From Antrihabitans stalagmiti (GTDB taxonomy: Bacteria > Actinomycetota > Actinomycetes > Mycobacteriales > Mycobacteriaceae), in the NCBI RefSeq assembly GCF_016482825.1, contig NZ_JAEMNV010000002.1, forward strand, positions 620,001 to 684,000: 64,000 nucleotides of DNA. Direction: 5' to 3'. A model generated the notes under the pieces. It did no database searches. It saw only the letters and a program-made list of their open reading frames with translations, and was not told where the DNA came from. Below are positions 20,278-28,994 of this stretch, in pieces. The position numbers were made by a program, and so were the translations under genes. Each line of letters starts with the position of its first letter. Position 1 is the first letter of the stretch.

Positions 20278-21055
20278 GAATCCGCGGACCGTTTTCGGTG
20301 ACCGCGACGGTGTGTTCCCAGTGCGCTGCGCGACTGCCGTCGGTGGTGACGACGGTCCAGTCGTCGTCGAGAACGGCAGTGCGTGTGGTCCCGAGCGTGA
20401 GCATCGGTTCGATGGCAAGCACCGACCCGACTACCAGCTCAGGGCCCTTTCCGGGTGCGCCTTCGTTCGGAAGGAACGGGTCCATGTGCATGCTGCGGCC
20501 GATACCGTGCCCGCCGTAGCCGTCGACAATTCCGTACTTGCGACCGTGCTCGACCTCGGCCGCCCGCGTTCCGAGTTCGATGGCGTGGGAGATGTCGGTG
20601 AGTCGATTGCCCGCGATCATGGCGGCGATTCCGGCGTCCATCGACAGTCGAGTGGCTTCGCTGAGCAGCCGGTCGGCTTCGATGATCTCGCCGACGCCGA
20701 AGGTCCACGCCGAGTCGCCGTGCCAACCATCGAGGATGGCACCGCAATCGATGGAGACGAGATCACCTTCGACGATGATGTCGTCGGCAGACGGGATGCC
20801 GTGCACGACGCGCTCGTTGATGGACGAGCAGATCGAGCCGCTGAAGCCGTGGTAGCCCTTGAACGACGGGACCGCACCTGCATCACGGATCACCTGCTCG
20901 GCGACCGCGTCGAGTTCGAGAGTCGAAACCCCCGGTTTGGTGTGCTTGCGAACGGCAACAAGTGCCGCGCCGACGATTGCGCCCGCAGCAGCCATGGCAT
21001 CGAGCTCGCCGGCCGACCGGAACGGAACGACCTTACGTTTGCGGCCCAAACCCAT
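20258..21055 (-). CDS. map: Type I methionine aminopeptidase
   Basis: Removes the initiator methionine from nascent proteins. The 265-residue product has the five metal ligands in the expected motifs: [19 protein letters not shown] (two Asp), [10 protein letters not shown] (His), [10 protein letters not shown] (Glu) and [14 protein letters not shown] (Glu). The basic start [21 protein letters not shown] resembles the actinobacterial form. It follows adk in the secY-adk-map order and overlaps the convergent membrane-protein gene by 20 bases. Confidence 0.95.
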   Translation of the reverse strand: MGLGRKRKVVPFRSAGELDAMAAAGAIVGAALVAVRKHTKPGVSTLELDAVAEQVIRDAGAVPSFKGYHGFSGSICSSINERVVHGIPSADDIIVEGDLVSIDCGAILDGWHGDSAWTFGVGEIIEADRLLSEATRLSMDAGIAAMIAGNRLTDISHAIELGTRAAEVEHGRKYGIVDGYGGHGIGRSMHMDPFLPNEGAPGKGPELVVGSVLAIEPMLTLGTTRTAVLDDDWTVVTTDGSRAAHWEHTVAVTENGPRILTLRPE

Positions 21056-21071
21056 CAGTTACTCGAGCCCA

Positions 21072-21617
21072 TCAGTGGCCCAGCGCGGCCAGTGCTCGTG
21101 CGTTGACCTCTTCGACCTCGCCGATCCCGTCGACGGTCACGACAATTCCGTCGTAGTGGTCGAGCAGTGGAGCGGTCTCTTCGCGGTACACCCGGAGGCG
21201 GTTGCGAATCACGTCTTCGCTGTCGTCGGCACGGCCACGTGCCAGCATGCGTTCGACGACGACGTCTTCGTCGACCGAGAGGGACAGCACTGCATCGAGC
21301 TTGTTGCCCAAGTTCTGCAGGATGCCTTCGAGTGCTTCGGCCTGATCGACCGTGCGCGGGAAGCCGTCGAGGACGAAGCCGTTCTCGGCGTCGGGTTCTG
21401 CTACTCGTGCTTCGACCATGCGGTTGGTGATCGAGCTGGGGACGAGGTCGCCGGCGTCGAGGTAGCGCTTCGCTTCGAGGCCGACAGGCGTCTCTTGGCC
21501 GATGTTCGCGCGAAAGAGGTCACCGGTCGAGATGTGCGGAACGCCGAGCTTTTCGGAAATCAGAACAGCCTGTGTGCCTTTGCCGGCACCGGGAGGCCCG
21601 AGAAGTACAAGTCTCAC
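21072..21617 (-). CDS. adk: Adenylate kinase
   Basis: Catalyses ATP + AMP to 2 ADP. The 181-residue short form lacks the long LID domain, as is normal in actinobacteria. Motifs: P-loop [17 protein letters not shown], the AMP-binding ISTGDLFR, and [14 protein letters not shown]. Its start overlaps the secY stop by four bases, so translation is coupled. Confidence 0.96.
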   Translation of the reverse strand: MRLVLLGPPGAGKGTQAVLISEKLGVPHISTGDLFRANIGQETPVGLEAKRYLDAGDLVPSSITNRMVEARVAEPDAENGFVLDGFPRTVDQAEALEGILQNLGNKLDAVLSLSVDEDVVVERMLARGRADDSEDVIRNRLRVYREETAPLLDHYDGIVVTVDGIGEVEEVNARALAALGH

Positions 21618-22936
21618 TTGAGGAACCCTTCGTAATTGCGCTGCATCAGCTGGCTTTCGATCTGCTTCACGGTGTCGAGGCCGACGCTCACCATGATGAG
21701 CACCGCCGTGCCACCGAACGGCAAGTTCTGCGGTCCGCCCGACGAACCGATGTCGAGGAACAAGTTGGGCAGAACGGCAACGGTACCGAGGTAAATCGAG
21801 CCAGGAAGCGTAATGCGACTCAGAACATGATTCAGGTAATCAGCGGTGGGTCGTCCCGGTCTGATTCCCGGGATGAAGCCACCGAATTTCTTCATTTCGT
21901 CGGCGCGCTCTTCTGGGTTGAACGTGATCGCCACATAGAAGTAGGTGAAGAAGACGATCAAGCCGAAGTAGATCGCGATGTACACCGGGTTGCTCGGGTT
22001 GACGAGGTACTGCTGGATCAGCTTTTGCCACCAGCTTGGATCAGGCGTCGTGTTCGACGCCGTGAGCTGCGCGATCAGGTTGGGAAGATAAAGCAGGGAC
22101 GACGCGAAGATCACGGGGATGACGCCGGCCTGGTTGACCTTCAACGGCAGGTACGTCGACGAACCGCCGTACATCTTGCGACCGACCATCCGCTTGGCGT
22201 ACTGCACCGGGATCCGGCGCTGACCCTGCTCGACGAATACGACCGCCGTGATGATGAGGAAAGCGGCAACACAGACGAGCGCGAAGACCAGCCCGCCGCG
22301 GCTGTCCAGGATCGACTTGCCTTCGGTCGGGATACGCGATGCGATGCCCGCGAAGATCAGCAGCGACATGCCGTTGCCGACGCCACGTTCGGTGATCAGT
22401 TCGCCGAACCACATGACGAGCGCAGCGCCCGCAGTCATGACGAGAACGATGATGACGAGACCGAAGATGCTCTGGTCAGCGATGATGTCCTGCTGGCAAC
22501 CCTGCAGCAGCTGACCGCGCGACGCGAGTGCAACAAGGCCGGTCGCCTGCAGGATGGCGAGGGCGATCGAGAGATAGCGCGTGTACTGCGTCATCTTCGC
22601 CTGGCCGGACTGGCCCTCCTTGCGGAGTTCCTCGAACCGCGGAATGACCACGGTGAGGAGCTGAACGATGATGCTCGCGGTGATGTACGGCATGATGCCG
22701 ATCGCGAAAACGGACAGCTGCAGCAGTGCGCCGCCCGAGAAAAGGTTGATGAGCTGGTAGATACCAGCGGAGTCGCCGCCGGAGACTTGCTCGATACACG
22801 CCTGGACGTTTCCGTAGTCGACACCGGGCGACGGCAGAGCCGCACCGAAGCGATACAAGGCAACAAGCCCCAGCGTGAAGAGGATCTTCCGCCGCAAGTC
22901 CGGGGTCCTGAAAGCCGACACGAAGGCGGAAAGCAC
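21614..22936 (-). CDS. secY: Preprotein translocase subunit SecY
   Basis: The channel subunit of the SecYEG translocon, 440 residues with ten membrane helices. Recognisable segments are the start [39 protein letters not shown], the TM2 region [23 protein letters not shown], and the C-terminal [28 protein letters not shown] start is preceded by AGGAGG at about five bases. The 212-base gap before it holds a hairpin near rplO and a 14-bp palindrome AGGAGCTAGCTCCT (22965-22978) in the leader. Confidence 0.96.
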   Translation of the reverse strand: MLSAFVSAFRTPDLRRKILFTLGLVALYRFGAALPSPGVDYGNVQACIEQVSGGDSAGIYQLINLFSGGALLQLSVFAIGIMPYITASIIVQLLTVVIPRFEELRKEGQSGQAKMTQYTRYLSIALAILQATGLVALASRGQLLQGCQQDIIADQSIFGLVIIVLVMTAGAALVMWFGELITERGVGNGMSLLIFAGIASRIPTEGKSILDSRGGLVFALVCVAAFLIITAVVFVEQGQRRIPVQYAKRMVGRKMYGGSSTYLPLKVNQAGVIPVIFASSLLYLPNLIAQLTASNTTPDPSWWQKLIQQYLVNPSNPVYIAIYFGLIVFFTYFYVAITFNPEERADEMKKFGGFIPGIRPGRPTADYLNHVLSRITLPGSIYLGTVAVLPNLFLDIGSSGGPQNLPFGGTAVLIMVSVGLDTVKQIESQLMQRNYEGFLK

Positions 22937-23103
22937 AGATCCTCCTAGCGGGCGGGGTGTAGTAAGGAGCTAGCTCCTCAACACCGCCGCGTCGTGGCTC
23001 GATCGACAGAGCCAATACCTGGCACGTCTAGACAGACAACTCTTGAACTCTAACAGTGGCTTCGATGGGCTTCGCTGCCACGATCAGGTCATGACAACCG
23101 AAG

Positions 23104-23136
23104 GGCCGTGCGACAGCACGAAGCTGCCGCACGGCC
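23104..23136 (-). terminator. Hairpin between rplO and secY
   Basis: Outer arms GGCCGTGCG/CGCACGGCC (23104-23112 and 23128-23136) and inner arms CAGC/GCTG flank a five-base loop, with one mismatch. On the coding strand it lies 12 bases after the rplO stop and is followed by CTTCGGTTGT, a weak T-rich tail. It may partly terminate the ribosomal protein transcript before secY. Confidence 0.45.
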
Positions 23137-23148
23137 GATCGAATCGAG

Positions 23149-23595
23149 CTACTTTCCGAGCTCGGTGGCCGAGCCACCTGCTGCGGTGATCTTTTCCTTC
23201 GCCGAGGCGGAGACCTTGTTGACGGTTACCGTGATGGCAACGTCGATGTCTCCCTCGCCGAGGACCTTCACCAGCTGGTTCTTGCGAACCGCTCCGGCTG
23301 CGACGAGTTCCTCGATACCGACGGTGCCACCCTGTGGGAACAGTTTGGCGATCGCGCCGACATTGACGACCTGGTACTCGGTGCGGAAGGGGTTGGTAAA
23401 GCCCTTGAGCTTGGGCAGCCGCATGTGCAGCGGCATCTGCCCACCCTCGAAACGCGCAGGCACGTTCTTACGTGCCTTCGTGCCCTTGGTACCGCGGCCC
23501 GCGGTCTTGCCCTTCGAGCCGTCACCACGACCGACGCGAGTCTTGTCGGTCTTGGCACCCGGCGCAGGCTTGAGATGATGCAACTTGATGGTCAT
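23149..23595 (-). CDS. rplO: 50S ribosomal protein L15
   Basis: L15 of the large subunit, 148 residues. The N-terminus [20 protein letters not shown] and the Gly/Lys/Arg-rich segment [18 protein letters not shown] are diagnostic, as is the [19 protein letters not shown] block. It follows rpmD by two bases. Confidence 0.96.
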   Translation of the reverse strand: MTIKLHHLKPAPGAKTDKTRVGRGDGSKGKTAGRGTKGTKARKNVPARFEGGQMPLHMRLPKLKGFTNPFRTEYQVVNVGAIAKLFPQGGTVGIEELVAAGAVRKNQLVKVLGEGDIDVAITVTVNKVSASAKEKITAAGGSATELGK

Positions 23596-23597
23596 TT

Positions 23598-23777
23598 TCA
23601 GACCTCCTCAACTGTGACGAGGTGGCGCACCGTGTTGATCAAGCCACGGTTCTGCGCGTTGTCCTCGCGTACAACAGTCTGCCGAATACCCCGTAGACCG
23701 AGGGTACGAAGGCTGTCCTGCTGATTCTTCTTGGCGCCGATCTTGCTCTTGATCTGTGTGACTTTGAGATCAGCCAT
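23598..23777 (-). CDS. rpmD: 50S ribosomal protein L30
   Basis: L30, 59 residues: [20 protein letters not shown] followed by [20 protein letters not shown] and a C-terminal [10 protein letters not shown]. The ATG at 23777 is the family start; the longer open frame upstream is a shadow of rpsE. It overlaps the 3' end of rpsE by eight bases. Confidence 0.95.
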   Translation of the reverse strand: MADLKVTQIKSKIGAKKNQQDSLRTLGLRGIRQTVVREDNAQNRGLINTVRHLVTVEEV

Positions 23778-24438
23778 GGCTTGTTGCTCCTGCCTGTGCA
23801 CGCGCACGCAGCATGCCGGCCGGGGCAACGTCCTCGATCGGCAGACCGCGACGGGCCGCAACCTCTTCCGGACGCTGCAGCGACTTGAGTGCTGCAACCG
23901 TCGCATGCACGACGTTGATCGCGTTGTCGCTACCGAGCGACTTGGACAGGATGTCGTGAATTCCTGCGCATTCCAGCACGGCACGGCACGCGCCACCGGC
24001 GATGACGCCGGTACCCGGGCTGGCCGGACGCAGCATGACAACGCCTGCCGCGGCCTCACCCTGAACCGGGTGCACGATGGTGCTGCCGATCATCGGAACG
24101 CGGAAGAAGCTCTTGCGTGCCTCTTCGACGCCCTTCTGAATGGCTGCGGGAACTTCCTTGGCCTTGCCGTAACCGACACCGACCAATCCGTTGCCGTCAC
24201 CGACGATCACGAGGGCGGTGAAGCTGAAGCGACGACCACCCTTCACGACCTTCGACACACGGTTGATGGCTACGACGCGCTCGAGATGATTGCTCTTCTC
24301 TGCGGCGTTGCCACCACGGGAATCACGACGATCGCCGCGGCCGCCTTCGCGTCCACCGCCACCACCACGGTTATCCGTGCTCGGACCATTTGCTCCGGCG
24401 GGTCCGCTTCCGCCGTCACGCCTTTGACGTCCCGGCAT
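23770..24438 (-). CDS. rpsE: 30S ribosomal protein S5
   Basis: S5, involved in decoding fidelity, 222 residues. The core is typical: [21 protein letters not shown], then [20 protein letters not shown]-like and [20 protein letters not shown]. An N-terminal extension of about 45 residues is rich in Gly, Arg and Asp ([19 protein letters not shown]), as in other high-GC actinobacteria. It overlaps rpmD. Confidence 0.96.
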   Translation of the reverse strand: MPGRQRRDGGSGPAGANGPSTDNRGGGGGREGGRGDRRDSRGGNAAEKSNHLERVVAINRVSKVVKGGRRFSFTALVIVGDGNGLVGVGYGKAKEVPAAIQKGVEEARKSFFRVPMIGSTIVHPVQGEAAAGVVMLRPASPGTGVIAGGACRAVLECAGIHDILSKSLGSDNAINVVHATVAALKSLQRPEEVAARRGLPIEDVAPAGMLRARAQAGATSHG

Positions 24439-24490
24439 CAGGCTTTCCTTCCGTTCTGCAATTGTGCTGACTTGTTGATAGAAGTGCGCA

Positions 24491-24904
24491 TCAGAACTTC
24501 AACCCACCTTCGCGGGCCGCGTCTGCAAGCGCTGCAATGCGGCCGTGGTAGCCGTGGCCACCGTGGTCGAAGACCACCGTGTCCACACCGGCAGCCTTGG
24601 CGCGCTCGGCGATCAGCTGACCGACCTTCGCGCTCAGGGCCTTCTTGTCGCCTTCGGCGCCACGCAGGTCGGTTTCGGTCGTCGACGCGGCCGCAAGGGT
24701 GCGGCCGGCGAGATCGTCCACCAGCTGGACGTGGATGTGGCGAGAAGACCGGTTGACCACGAGACGCGGACGTTCCGGGGTGCCGGAGATCTTCTTGCGC
24801 AGACGGAAGTGACGACGAGCCTTCGACAGTCGACGGACTGTCGAGGCATCCTTGCCGAGCGGCGTACGCTTCGGCGCTGCTGTGCTTTTCGCGGATGTTG
24901 TCAT
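24491..24904 (-). CDS. rplR: 50S ribosomal protein L18
   Basis: L18, which binds 5S rRNA, 137 residues. The core has [33 protein letters not shown], and the C-terminal [20 protein letters not shown]. It directly abuts rplF (24905). Confidence 0.96.
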   Translation of the reverse strand: MTTSAKSTAAPKRTPLGKDASTVRRLSKARRHFRLRKKISGTPERPRLVVNRSSRHIHVQLVDDLAGRTLAAASTTETDLRGAEGDKKALSAKVGQLIAERAKAAGVDTVVFDHGGHGYHGRIAALADAAREGGLKF

Positions 24905-25444
24905 TTACTTACCCGTCTTTCCGACCTTGCGGCGGATCTGCTCACCCTCGTAGCGAATGCCCTTGCCCTTGTACGGGTCGGGACGACGCAAGCGACGGAT
25001 GTTGGCCGAGATCTGGCCGACCTTCTGCTTGTCGATACCGGAAATCGAGAATCGGGTCGGCGTCTCGACGGCAAACGTGATGCCTTCGGGAGCCTCGATC
25101 GGGACCGGGTGGCTGTAGCCGAGCGCGAACTCTAGGTTCTGGCCCTTCAGCGCGACACGGTAACCGACGCCGTGAATCTCCATTTTCCGCGTGTAACCCT
25201 GTGTGACACCGGTGATCAGGTTCGCAACGAGGGTGCGGGTCAGACCGTGCAGCGCACGGCTGCGACGCTCGTCGTCCGGCCGAGTGACGCTGAGCGCGCC
25301 GTCCTCGCCCTTGGCGATGCTGATCGGCTCGGCCACCGTGAGTGCAAGAGATCCCTTGGGACCCTTGACTGCAACGTTCTGGCCGTCGATGTTCACGTCA
25401 ACGCCCGCAGGGACGGTGATCGGGAGCTTTCCAATACGTGACAT
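24905..25444 (-). CDS. rplF: 50S ribosomal protein L6
   Basis: L6, 179 residues. Motifs: [31 protein letters not shown], the mid-region [20 protein letters not shown], and the C-terminal [18 protein letters not shown]. Fourteen bases follow the rpsH stop. Confidence 0.97.
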   Translation of the reverse strand: MSRIGKLPITVPAGVDVNIDGQNVAVKGPKGSLALTVAEPISIAKGEDGALSVTRPDDERRSRALHGLTRTLVANLITGVTQGYTRKMEIHGVGYRVALKGQNLEFALGYSHPVPIEAPEGITFAVETPTRFSISGIDKQKVGQISANIRRLRRPDPYKGKGIRYEGEQIRRKVGKTGK

Positions 25445-25458
25445 TGTCGTAGCCTCCC

Positions 25459-25857
25459 TTACCAGACGTAGGCGAGAACTTCCCCGCCCACTCCCTGCTT
25501 GGCTGCCTGACGCTCCGTGAGCAGACCTGTGGACGTGGAGATGATCGCCACGCCGAGGCCGCCGAGAACCTTGGGCAAGTTGGTGGACTTCGCGTAGACC
25601 CGGAGACCGGGCTTGCTGACGCGACGGACGCCGGCGAGGCTGCGCTCGCGGCTGGGGCCGTACTTGAGGTCGACGATGAGGGTCTTGCCCACCTCGGCTG
25701 CCTCTGTGCGGTAGTCGGAGATGTAGCCCTCGCGCTTCAAGATCTCGGCAATGTTCTCCTTGATCTTCGAATGCGGCAGCTTCACCTCATCGTGGTACGC
25801 CGAGTTGGCGTTGCGCAGACGTGTCAGAAAGTCTGCGATCGGATCGGTCATGGTCAT
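25459..25857 (-). CDS. rpsH: 30S ribosomal protein S8
   Basis: S8, a primary 16S rRNA-binding protein, 132 residues. It starts [18 protein letters not shown] and ends [19 protein letters not shown]-type with VLAYVW. It is separated from rpsN by 324 bases, an unusual distance in this operon, and a promoter lies in that gap, so rpsH probably heads its own transcript. Confidence 0.97.
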   Translation of the reverse strand: MTMTDPIADFLTRLRNANSAYHDEVKLPHSKIKENIAEILKREGYISDYRTEAAEVGKTLIVDLKYGPSRERSLAGVRRVSKPGLRVYAKSTNLPKVLGGLGVAIISTSTGLLTERQAAKQGVGGEVLAYVW

Positions 25858-26015
25858 GGTTCGACCTCGACACCTTTCTCGCTGCGGTTCCCATCCAACA
25901 CCGTTCGCACGGTCGTGGGCCTACAACAATTCGGCTGGCCGGGAGGCAATTGCCTAACCGGCATGAGTTCGGAGCACAGGCATGGCTGGACAGCACGAGC
26001 CTGGGCAACCGCTCT

Positions 26016-26044
26016 AGTGTAGGCAAACCTTGCACTCAGTCCAA
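26016..26044 (-). promoter_or_regulatory. Candidate promoter for rpsH and downstream genes (324-base gap 25858-26181)
   Basis: On the minus strand TTGGAC (-35, 26039-26044) and TACACT (-10, 26016-26021) are separated by exactly 17 bases, close to a housekeeping sigma consensus. A start point near 26009 would give a leader of about 150 bases, containing a 12-bp perfect palindrome AGGCAATTGCCT (25944-25955). The rest of the gap holds the 46-bp repeat and a hairpin listed separately; no gene is seen in it. Confidence 0.6.
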
Positions 26045-26062
26045 ATCGAGCAGAACATCAGC

Positions 26063-26108
26063 CTCGTGAGTCCTTTTGGTGGTGCTGCCCTCCGAAAACA
26101 CTCACGAG
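26063..26108. repeat. 46-bp palindromic repeat, copy 2 (rpsN-rpsH gap)
   Basis: Same length as the copy at 13775-13820, with 38 of 46 positions identical. The outer arms (CTCGTGAGT and ACTCACGAG) are perfect and extend two further bases outward (GC/GC), while the centre has diverged and no longer pairs fully. It lies immediately upstream of the rpsH promoter's -35 element. Confidence 0.85.
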
Positions 26109-26132
26109 GCGCGAGGCGCCCTAAATCGCCGA

Positions 26133-26164
26133 AAGGCACGGACTCCACAGGGAGTCCGTGCCTT
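26133..26164 (-). terminator. Strong hairpin after rpsN
   Basis: Perfect 14-bp arms (26133-26146 and 26151-26164) with a four-base loop, beginning 17 bases after the rpsN stop. The coding strand ends in CCTTTC, a short T run, so it can act as a terminator or attenuator in the middle of the spc gene block. It is GC-rich and symmetrical, so it could also act on the other strand, although no gene runs into it from there. Confidence 0.55.
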
Positions 26165-26181
26165 CGTTCAGCTGAAGCTGT

Positions 26182-26367
26182 CTACCAGGAGCTCTTGCGA
26201 ACGCCCGGCAGTTCGCCGCGGTGCGCCATCTCGCGCACGCAGATGCGGCACAGTCCGAACTTGCGGAACACCGCGTGCGGTCGCCCGCATCGCTGGCAGC
26301 GCGTGTATGCACGCACTGCGAACTTGGGCTTCTTGTTGGCCTTGTTGACCAGCGCCTTCTTCGCCAT
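26182..26367 (-). CDS. rpsN: 30S ribosomal protein S14, zinc-binding type (type Z)
   Basis: S14 of the small-subunit head, 61 residues, beginning [20 protein letters not shown]. The two CxxC pairs (RCQRC and LCRIC) that bind zinc are intact, so this is the short C+ type. The ATG at 26367 is four bases after the rplE stop; the longer open frame reads through rplE. Confidence 0.96.
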   Translation of the reverse strand: MAKKALVNKANKKPKFAVRAYTRCQRCGRPHAVFRKFGLCRICVREMAHRGELPGVRKSSW

Positions 26368-26371
26368 GTAC

Positions 26372-26938
26372 TCAGTTCTCCTTGAACGGAAAGCCGAGGT
26401 GCTTGAGCAATGCACGGCCTTCGTCGTTGTTGGTCGCGGTGGTCACAACGGTGATGTCCATACCGCGGGGCCGATCGATGTTGTCGACGTCGATCTCGTG
26501 GAACATCGACTGCTCGTTGAGGCCGAACGTGTAGTTGCCGTTGCCGTCGAACTGCTTCGGCGACAGGCCACGGAAGTCCCTGATGCGGGGCAGTGCGATC
26601 GAGGTGAGGCGATCGAGGAACTCCCACATACGGTCGCCACGAAGTGTGACGCGTGCGCCGATCGGCATGCCTTCGCGCAGCTTGAACTGTGCGATCGACT
26701 TGCGAGCCTTGCGGATCTCGGGCTTCTGGCCGGTGATCAGTGCGAGGTCTGCGACCGCGCCGTTGATCAGCTTCGCGTCACGGGCGGCGTCGCCGACACC
26801 CATGTTGACGACGACCTTGACGACGCCGGGGATCTGCATGACGTTGTCGTAGTTGAACTCTTCGTTCAGAGCGTCTTTGATCTCCGCGCGGTAGCGCAGC
26901 TTCAGACGGGGCTGAACCTTGTTCTCGGTAGTGGTCAT
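26372..26938 (-). CDS. rplE: 50S ribosomal protein L5
   Basis: L5, which binds 5S rRNA and contacts the P-site tRNA, 188 residues. Motifs: [59 protein letters not shown]-like, and [20 protein letters not shown]. It follows rplX by two bases. Confidence 0.97.
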   Translation of the reverse strand: MTTTENKVQPRLKLRYRAEIKDALNEEFNYDNVMQIPGVVKVVVNMGVGDAARDAKLINGAVADLALITGQKPEIRKARKSIAQFKLREGMPIGARVTLRGDRMWEFLDRLTSIALPRIRDFRGLSPKQFDGNGNYTFGLNEQSMFHEIDVDNIDRPRGMDITVVTTATNNDEGRALLKHLGFPFKEN

Positions 26939-26940
26939 AG

Positions 26941-27255
26941 TCAGATGTCCTTCCCGCTCTTACGGGAAATCCGGACCCGCTTGCCGTTCTCGTCCGTCCG
27001 GTAGCCGACTCGAGTCGAGTTGCCATCGGAATCGACGACTGCCACGTTCGAGACGTGGATCGGGGCTTCCTGGGTCACGATTCCGCCGGACTGCGCGCCA
27101 CGCTGGTTGGCGGAGACTGCGGTGTGCTTCTTGATGCGGTTGACGCCCTCGACGAGGACCTTGTCGGTCGCGGGGTAGGACGCAATGACCTTGCCCTTCG
27201 CGCCCTTGTCCTTGCCAGAAATGACGAGCACGGTGTCGCCCTTATGAATCTTCAC
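26941..27255 (-). CDS. rplX: 50S ribosomal protein L24
   Basis: L24, an assembly initiator of the large subunit, 104 residues. The KOW motif [20 protein letters not shown] is at the N-terminus, followed by [19 protein letters not shown]. It abuts rplN exactly (27255/27256). Confidence 0.96.
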   Translation of the reverse strand: MKIHKGDTVLVISGKDKGAKGKVIASYPATDKVLVEGVNRIKKHTAVSANQRGAQSGGIVTQEAPIHVSNVAVVDSDGNSTRVGYRTDENGKRVRISRKSGKDI

Positions 27256-27624
27256 TCAGACCACCTCCGGTGCCAACGACACGATCTTCATGAACTTCTT
27301 GTCGCGCAGTTCGCGACCGACCGGTCCGAAGATGCGGGTGCCACGGGGATCGTGGTCCGGCTTGATGAGGACGGCTGCGTTCTCGTCGAACTTGATGTAA
27401 GAACCGTCCGGCCTGCGGCGCTCCTTGGTGGTGCGCACGATGACGGCCTTGACGACCTCACCCTTTTTGATGTTGCCGCCTGGGATCGCGTCTTTGACGG
27501 TGGCGACGATGATGTCGCCGATCCCGGCGTAGCGACGTGACGAACCACCGAGAACGCGGATGCACAAGATTTCCTTGGCGCCCGTGTTGTCGGCGACGCG
27601 AAGTCGCGACTCCTGCTGAATCAC
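27256..27624 (-). CDS. rplN: 50S ribosomal protein L14
   Basis: L14, 122 residues, beginning at a GTG (27624): [20 protein letters not shown]. Other motifs are [20 protein letters not shown] and the C-terminal [19 protein letters not shown]. The frame stays open upstream, but that part has no family similarity. In most bacteria rplN directly follows rpsQ; here it follows the siderophore island and has its own candidate promoter. Confidence 0.97.
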   Translation of the reverse strand: MIQQESRLRVADNTGAKEILCIRVLGGSSRRYAGIGDIIVATVKDAIPGGNIKKGEVVKAVIVRTTKERRRPDGSYIKFDENAAVLIKPDHDPRGTRIFGPVGRELRDKKFMKIVSLAPEVV

Positions 27625-27780
27625 TTGGTCTACTCCCTGACCTGGATTTGGTGTACGCCGGATTCCGACCCGGCGGACATGGTCGTGCCGCCACCGGACG
27701 CGCGCCTGCCCGCGGTGTTTGACGACCACAGGGGGTTCACTGCCGGATCGTGGACATAACTGTCCACAGGCAACCAAGCG

Positions 27781-27810
27781 AGTGTAGGCGAATCCGCAGG
27801 TCTCCTCCAA
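27781..27810 (-). promoter_or_regulatory. Candidate promoter for rplN operon
   Basis: On the minus strand TTGGAG (-35, 27805-27810) and TACACT (-10, 27781-27786) are spaced by 18 bases. The same TACACT -10 and TTGGA start of the -35 occur at the rpsH promoter, which supports both. The expected start near 27774 gives a leader of about 150 bases to the rplN GTG. It is back to back with the iron-box promoter of the lipoprotein gene. Confidence 0.55.
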
Positions 27811-27822
27811 ATCCGGGTCCCA

Positions 27823-27845
27823 TATACTTGCTTAGCCTTACCTAC
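27823..27845 (+). promoter_or_regulatory. IdeR/DtxR-like iron box overlapping a -10 element
   Basis: The 19-mer at 27827-27845 matches the IdeR consensus (a TTAGG-type inverted repeat with core GGTTAGGCTAACC) at about 14 positions, including TTAGCCT and ACCTA. A perfect -10-like TATACT (27823-27828) overlaps its left edge. Binding of iron-loaded IdeR here would block the promoter of the lipoprotein gene 65 bases downstream. Inferred by eye. Confidence 0.6.
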
Positions 27846-27909
27846 ATCGGGCACGTTTTGCAGTCCACCGCGTTCGACATTCGTCGATGCAACGAACCAG
27901 GAGTAGCCG

Positions 27910-28887
27910 TTGAGCACAAATCGAACATCCGCGCGCGGGTGGCGGAAGGTCGCGGCCGCGATGCTGGTGAGCGGACTCGCGCTCACCGCCGTGGCGTGTG
28001 GTTCCGACACCGGCGAGGCGGGTAACTCCGACAACTCCATCACCATCAAGCACCAAAAGGGCGAGACGACGATCGAAGGCACACCCACCCGGATCGTTGC
28101 GATCGGCAACCAGTGGATCGACGCCACACTGTCCCTCGGCGTCACACCGGTCGGTTACGTCGACAACATCGCCGTCGTCGGCGGCGGCAAGTCCGCGCCG
28201 TGGGAACCCGCAGCACTGCAGGACGGCGAGTCCCTCAAACCGACCGCCGAGCTGGTCGAACAGATCGCAGCACTGAACCCGGATCTGATTCTCGCATCAG
28301 GATTCGCCGTCGATCAGGCCAAGTACGACCAGCTGAGCAAGCTGGCACCGACGATCAGCGACATCGGGTCCGCGCAGGTCGATCCCTGGGGAGATCAAGT
28401 CTCGACACTCGGCCGTGTTCTGAACAAGGAAGCCGAGGCCGAGAAGGTCATCGCGGACGTCAACGGTCAGATCGATGCGGTCGCGAAGAAGTACCCCGGC
28501 CTGCAGGGCAAGACCTTCCTGACATGCTTCCTCGCGGGCGCGACGCAGTTGATGGTGCTCGCCGATCCCAAGGACGGCAGTAGCGAGATGTTCATCAAGC
28601 TCGGCATGTCGGTGCCACCGAAGTTGGCAGAGGAATCGAGCAAAGGCGGACGGCTGGCGCTGTCACCTGAACGTTTCGGCGATCTGACCTCCGACCTGCT
28701 CGTCGCGACCGGTCAGGAGGAGCCGTACAAGAAGCTTCCCGCGTACGCGACGCTGCCGTCGGTCGAGAAGGGCAGCATCATCTTCCTCGACATCGTCGAT
28801 ATCAGCGGTCTGAACCAGCCGACGCCGCTGTCGTTGCCGTACCTGCTGAAGAAACTCGAGCCTGCGCTCGCGAATGCCGCCAAGTAA
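27910..28887 (+). CDS. Iron-siderophore ABC transporter substrate-binding lipoprotein (FecB/FepB type)
   Basis: A 325-residue periplasmic-binding-type lipoprotein that would capture ferric siderophore at the cell surface. The signal peptide (about residues 10-29) ends at a lipobox-like AVAC with Cys30. The two-lobed TroA/FecB fold is shown by PTRIVAIGNQWIDATLSLGVTPVGY near the N-terminus, AALNPDLILASGFAVDQAKYDQL in the middle, and KGSIIFLDIVDI near the end. A TTG start is used. An iron box and a TATACT lie upstream and a strong terminator follows, so it is a single-gene iron-repressed unit at the edge of the siderophore cluster. No permease or ATPase gene is nearby. Confidence 0.88.
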   Translation: MSTNRTSARGWRKVAAAMLVSGLALTAVACGSDTGEAGNSDNSITIKHQKGETTIEGTPTRIVAIGNQWIDATLSLGVTPVGYVDNIAVVGGGKSAPWEPAALQDGESLKPTAELVEQIAALNPDLILASGFAVDQAKYDQLSKLAPTISDIGSAQVDPWGDQVSTLGRVLNKEAEAEKVIADVNGQIDAVAKKYPGLQGKTFLTCFLAGATQLMVLADPKDGSSEMFIKLGMSVPPKLAEESSKGGRLALSPERFGDLTSDLLVATGQEEPYKKLPAYATLPSVEKGSIIFLDIVDISGLNQPTPLSLPYLLKKLEPALANAAK

Positions 28888-28924
28888 TACTTCAGTAGCG
28901 CGGCGTGAGGGCTCCCCTCACATC

Positions 28925-28970
28925 GGCCGGCGGAGTCGAGGTCACCCCTGACTCCGTCGGCCTTTGTTGT
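28925..28970 (+). terminator. Intrinsic terminator of the lipoprotein gene
   Basis: Arms 28925-28937 and 28950-28962 pair over 13 bp with a single G-T wobble, and TTTGTTGT follows on the plus strand. It starts 38 bases after the lipoprotein stop and lies between it and the convergent NRPS gene. Confidence 0.85.
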
Positions 28971-28994
28971 CAGTTCGTCACAGTCGTCAGTTCG

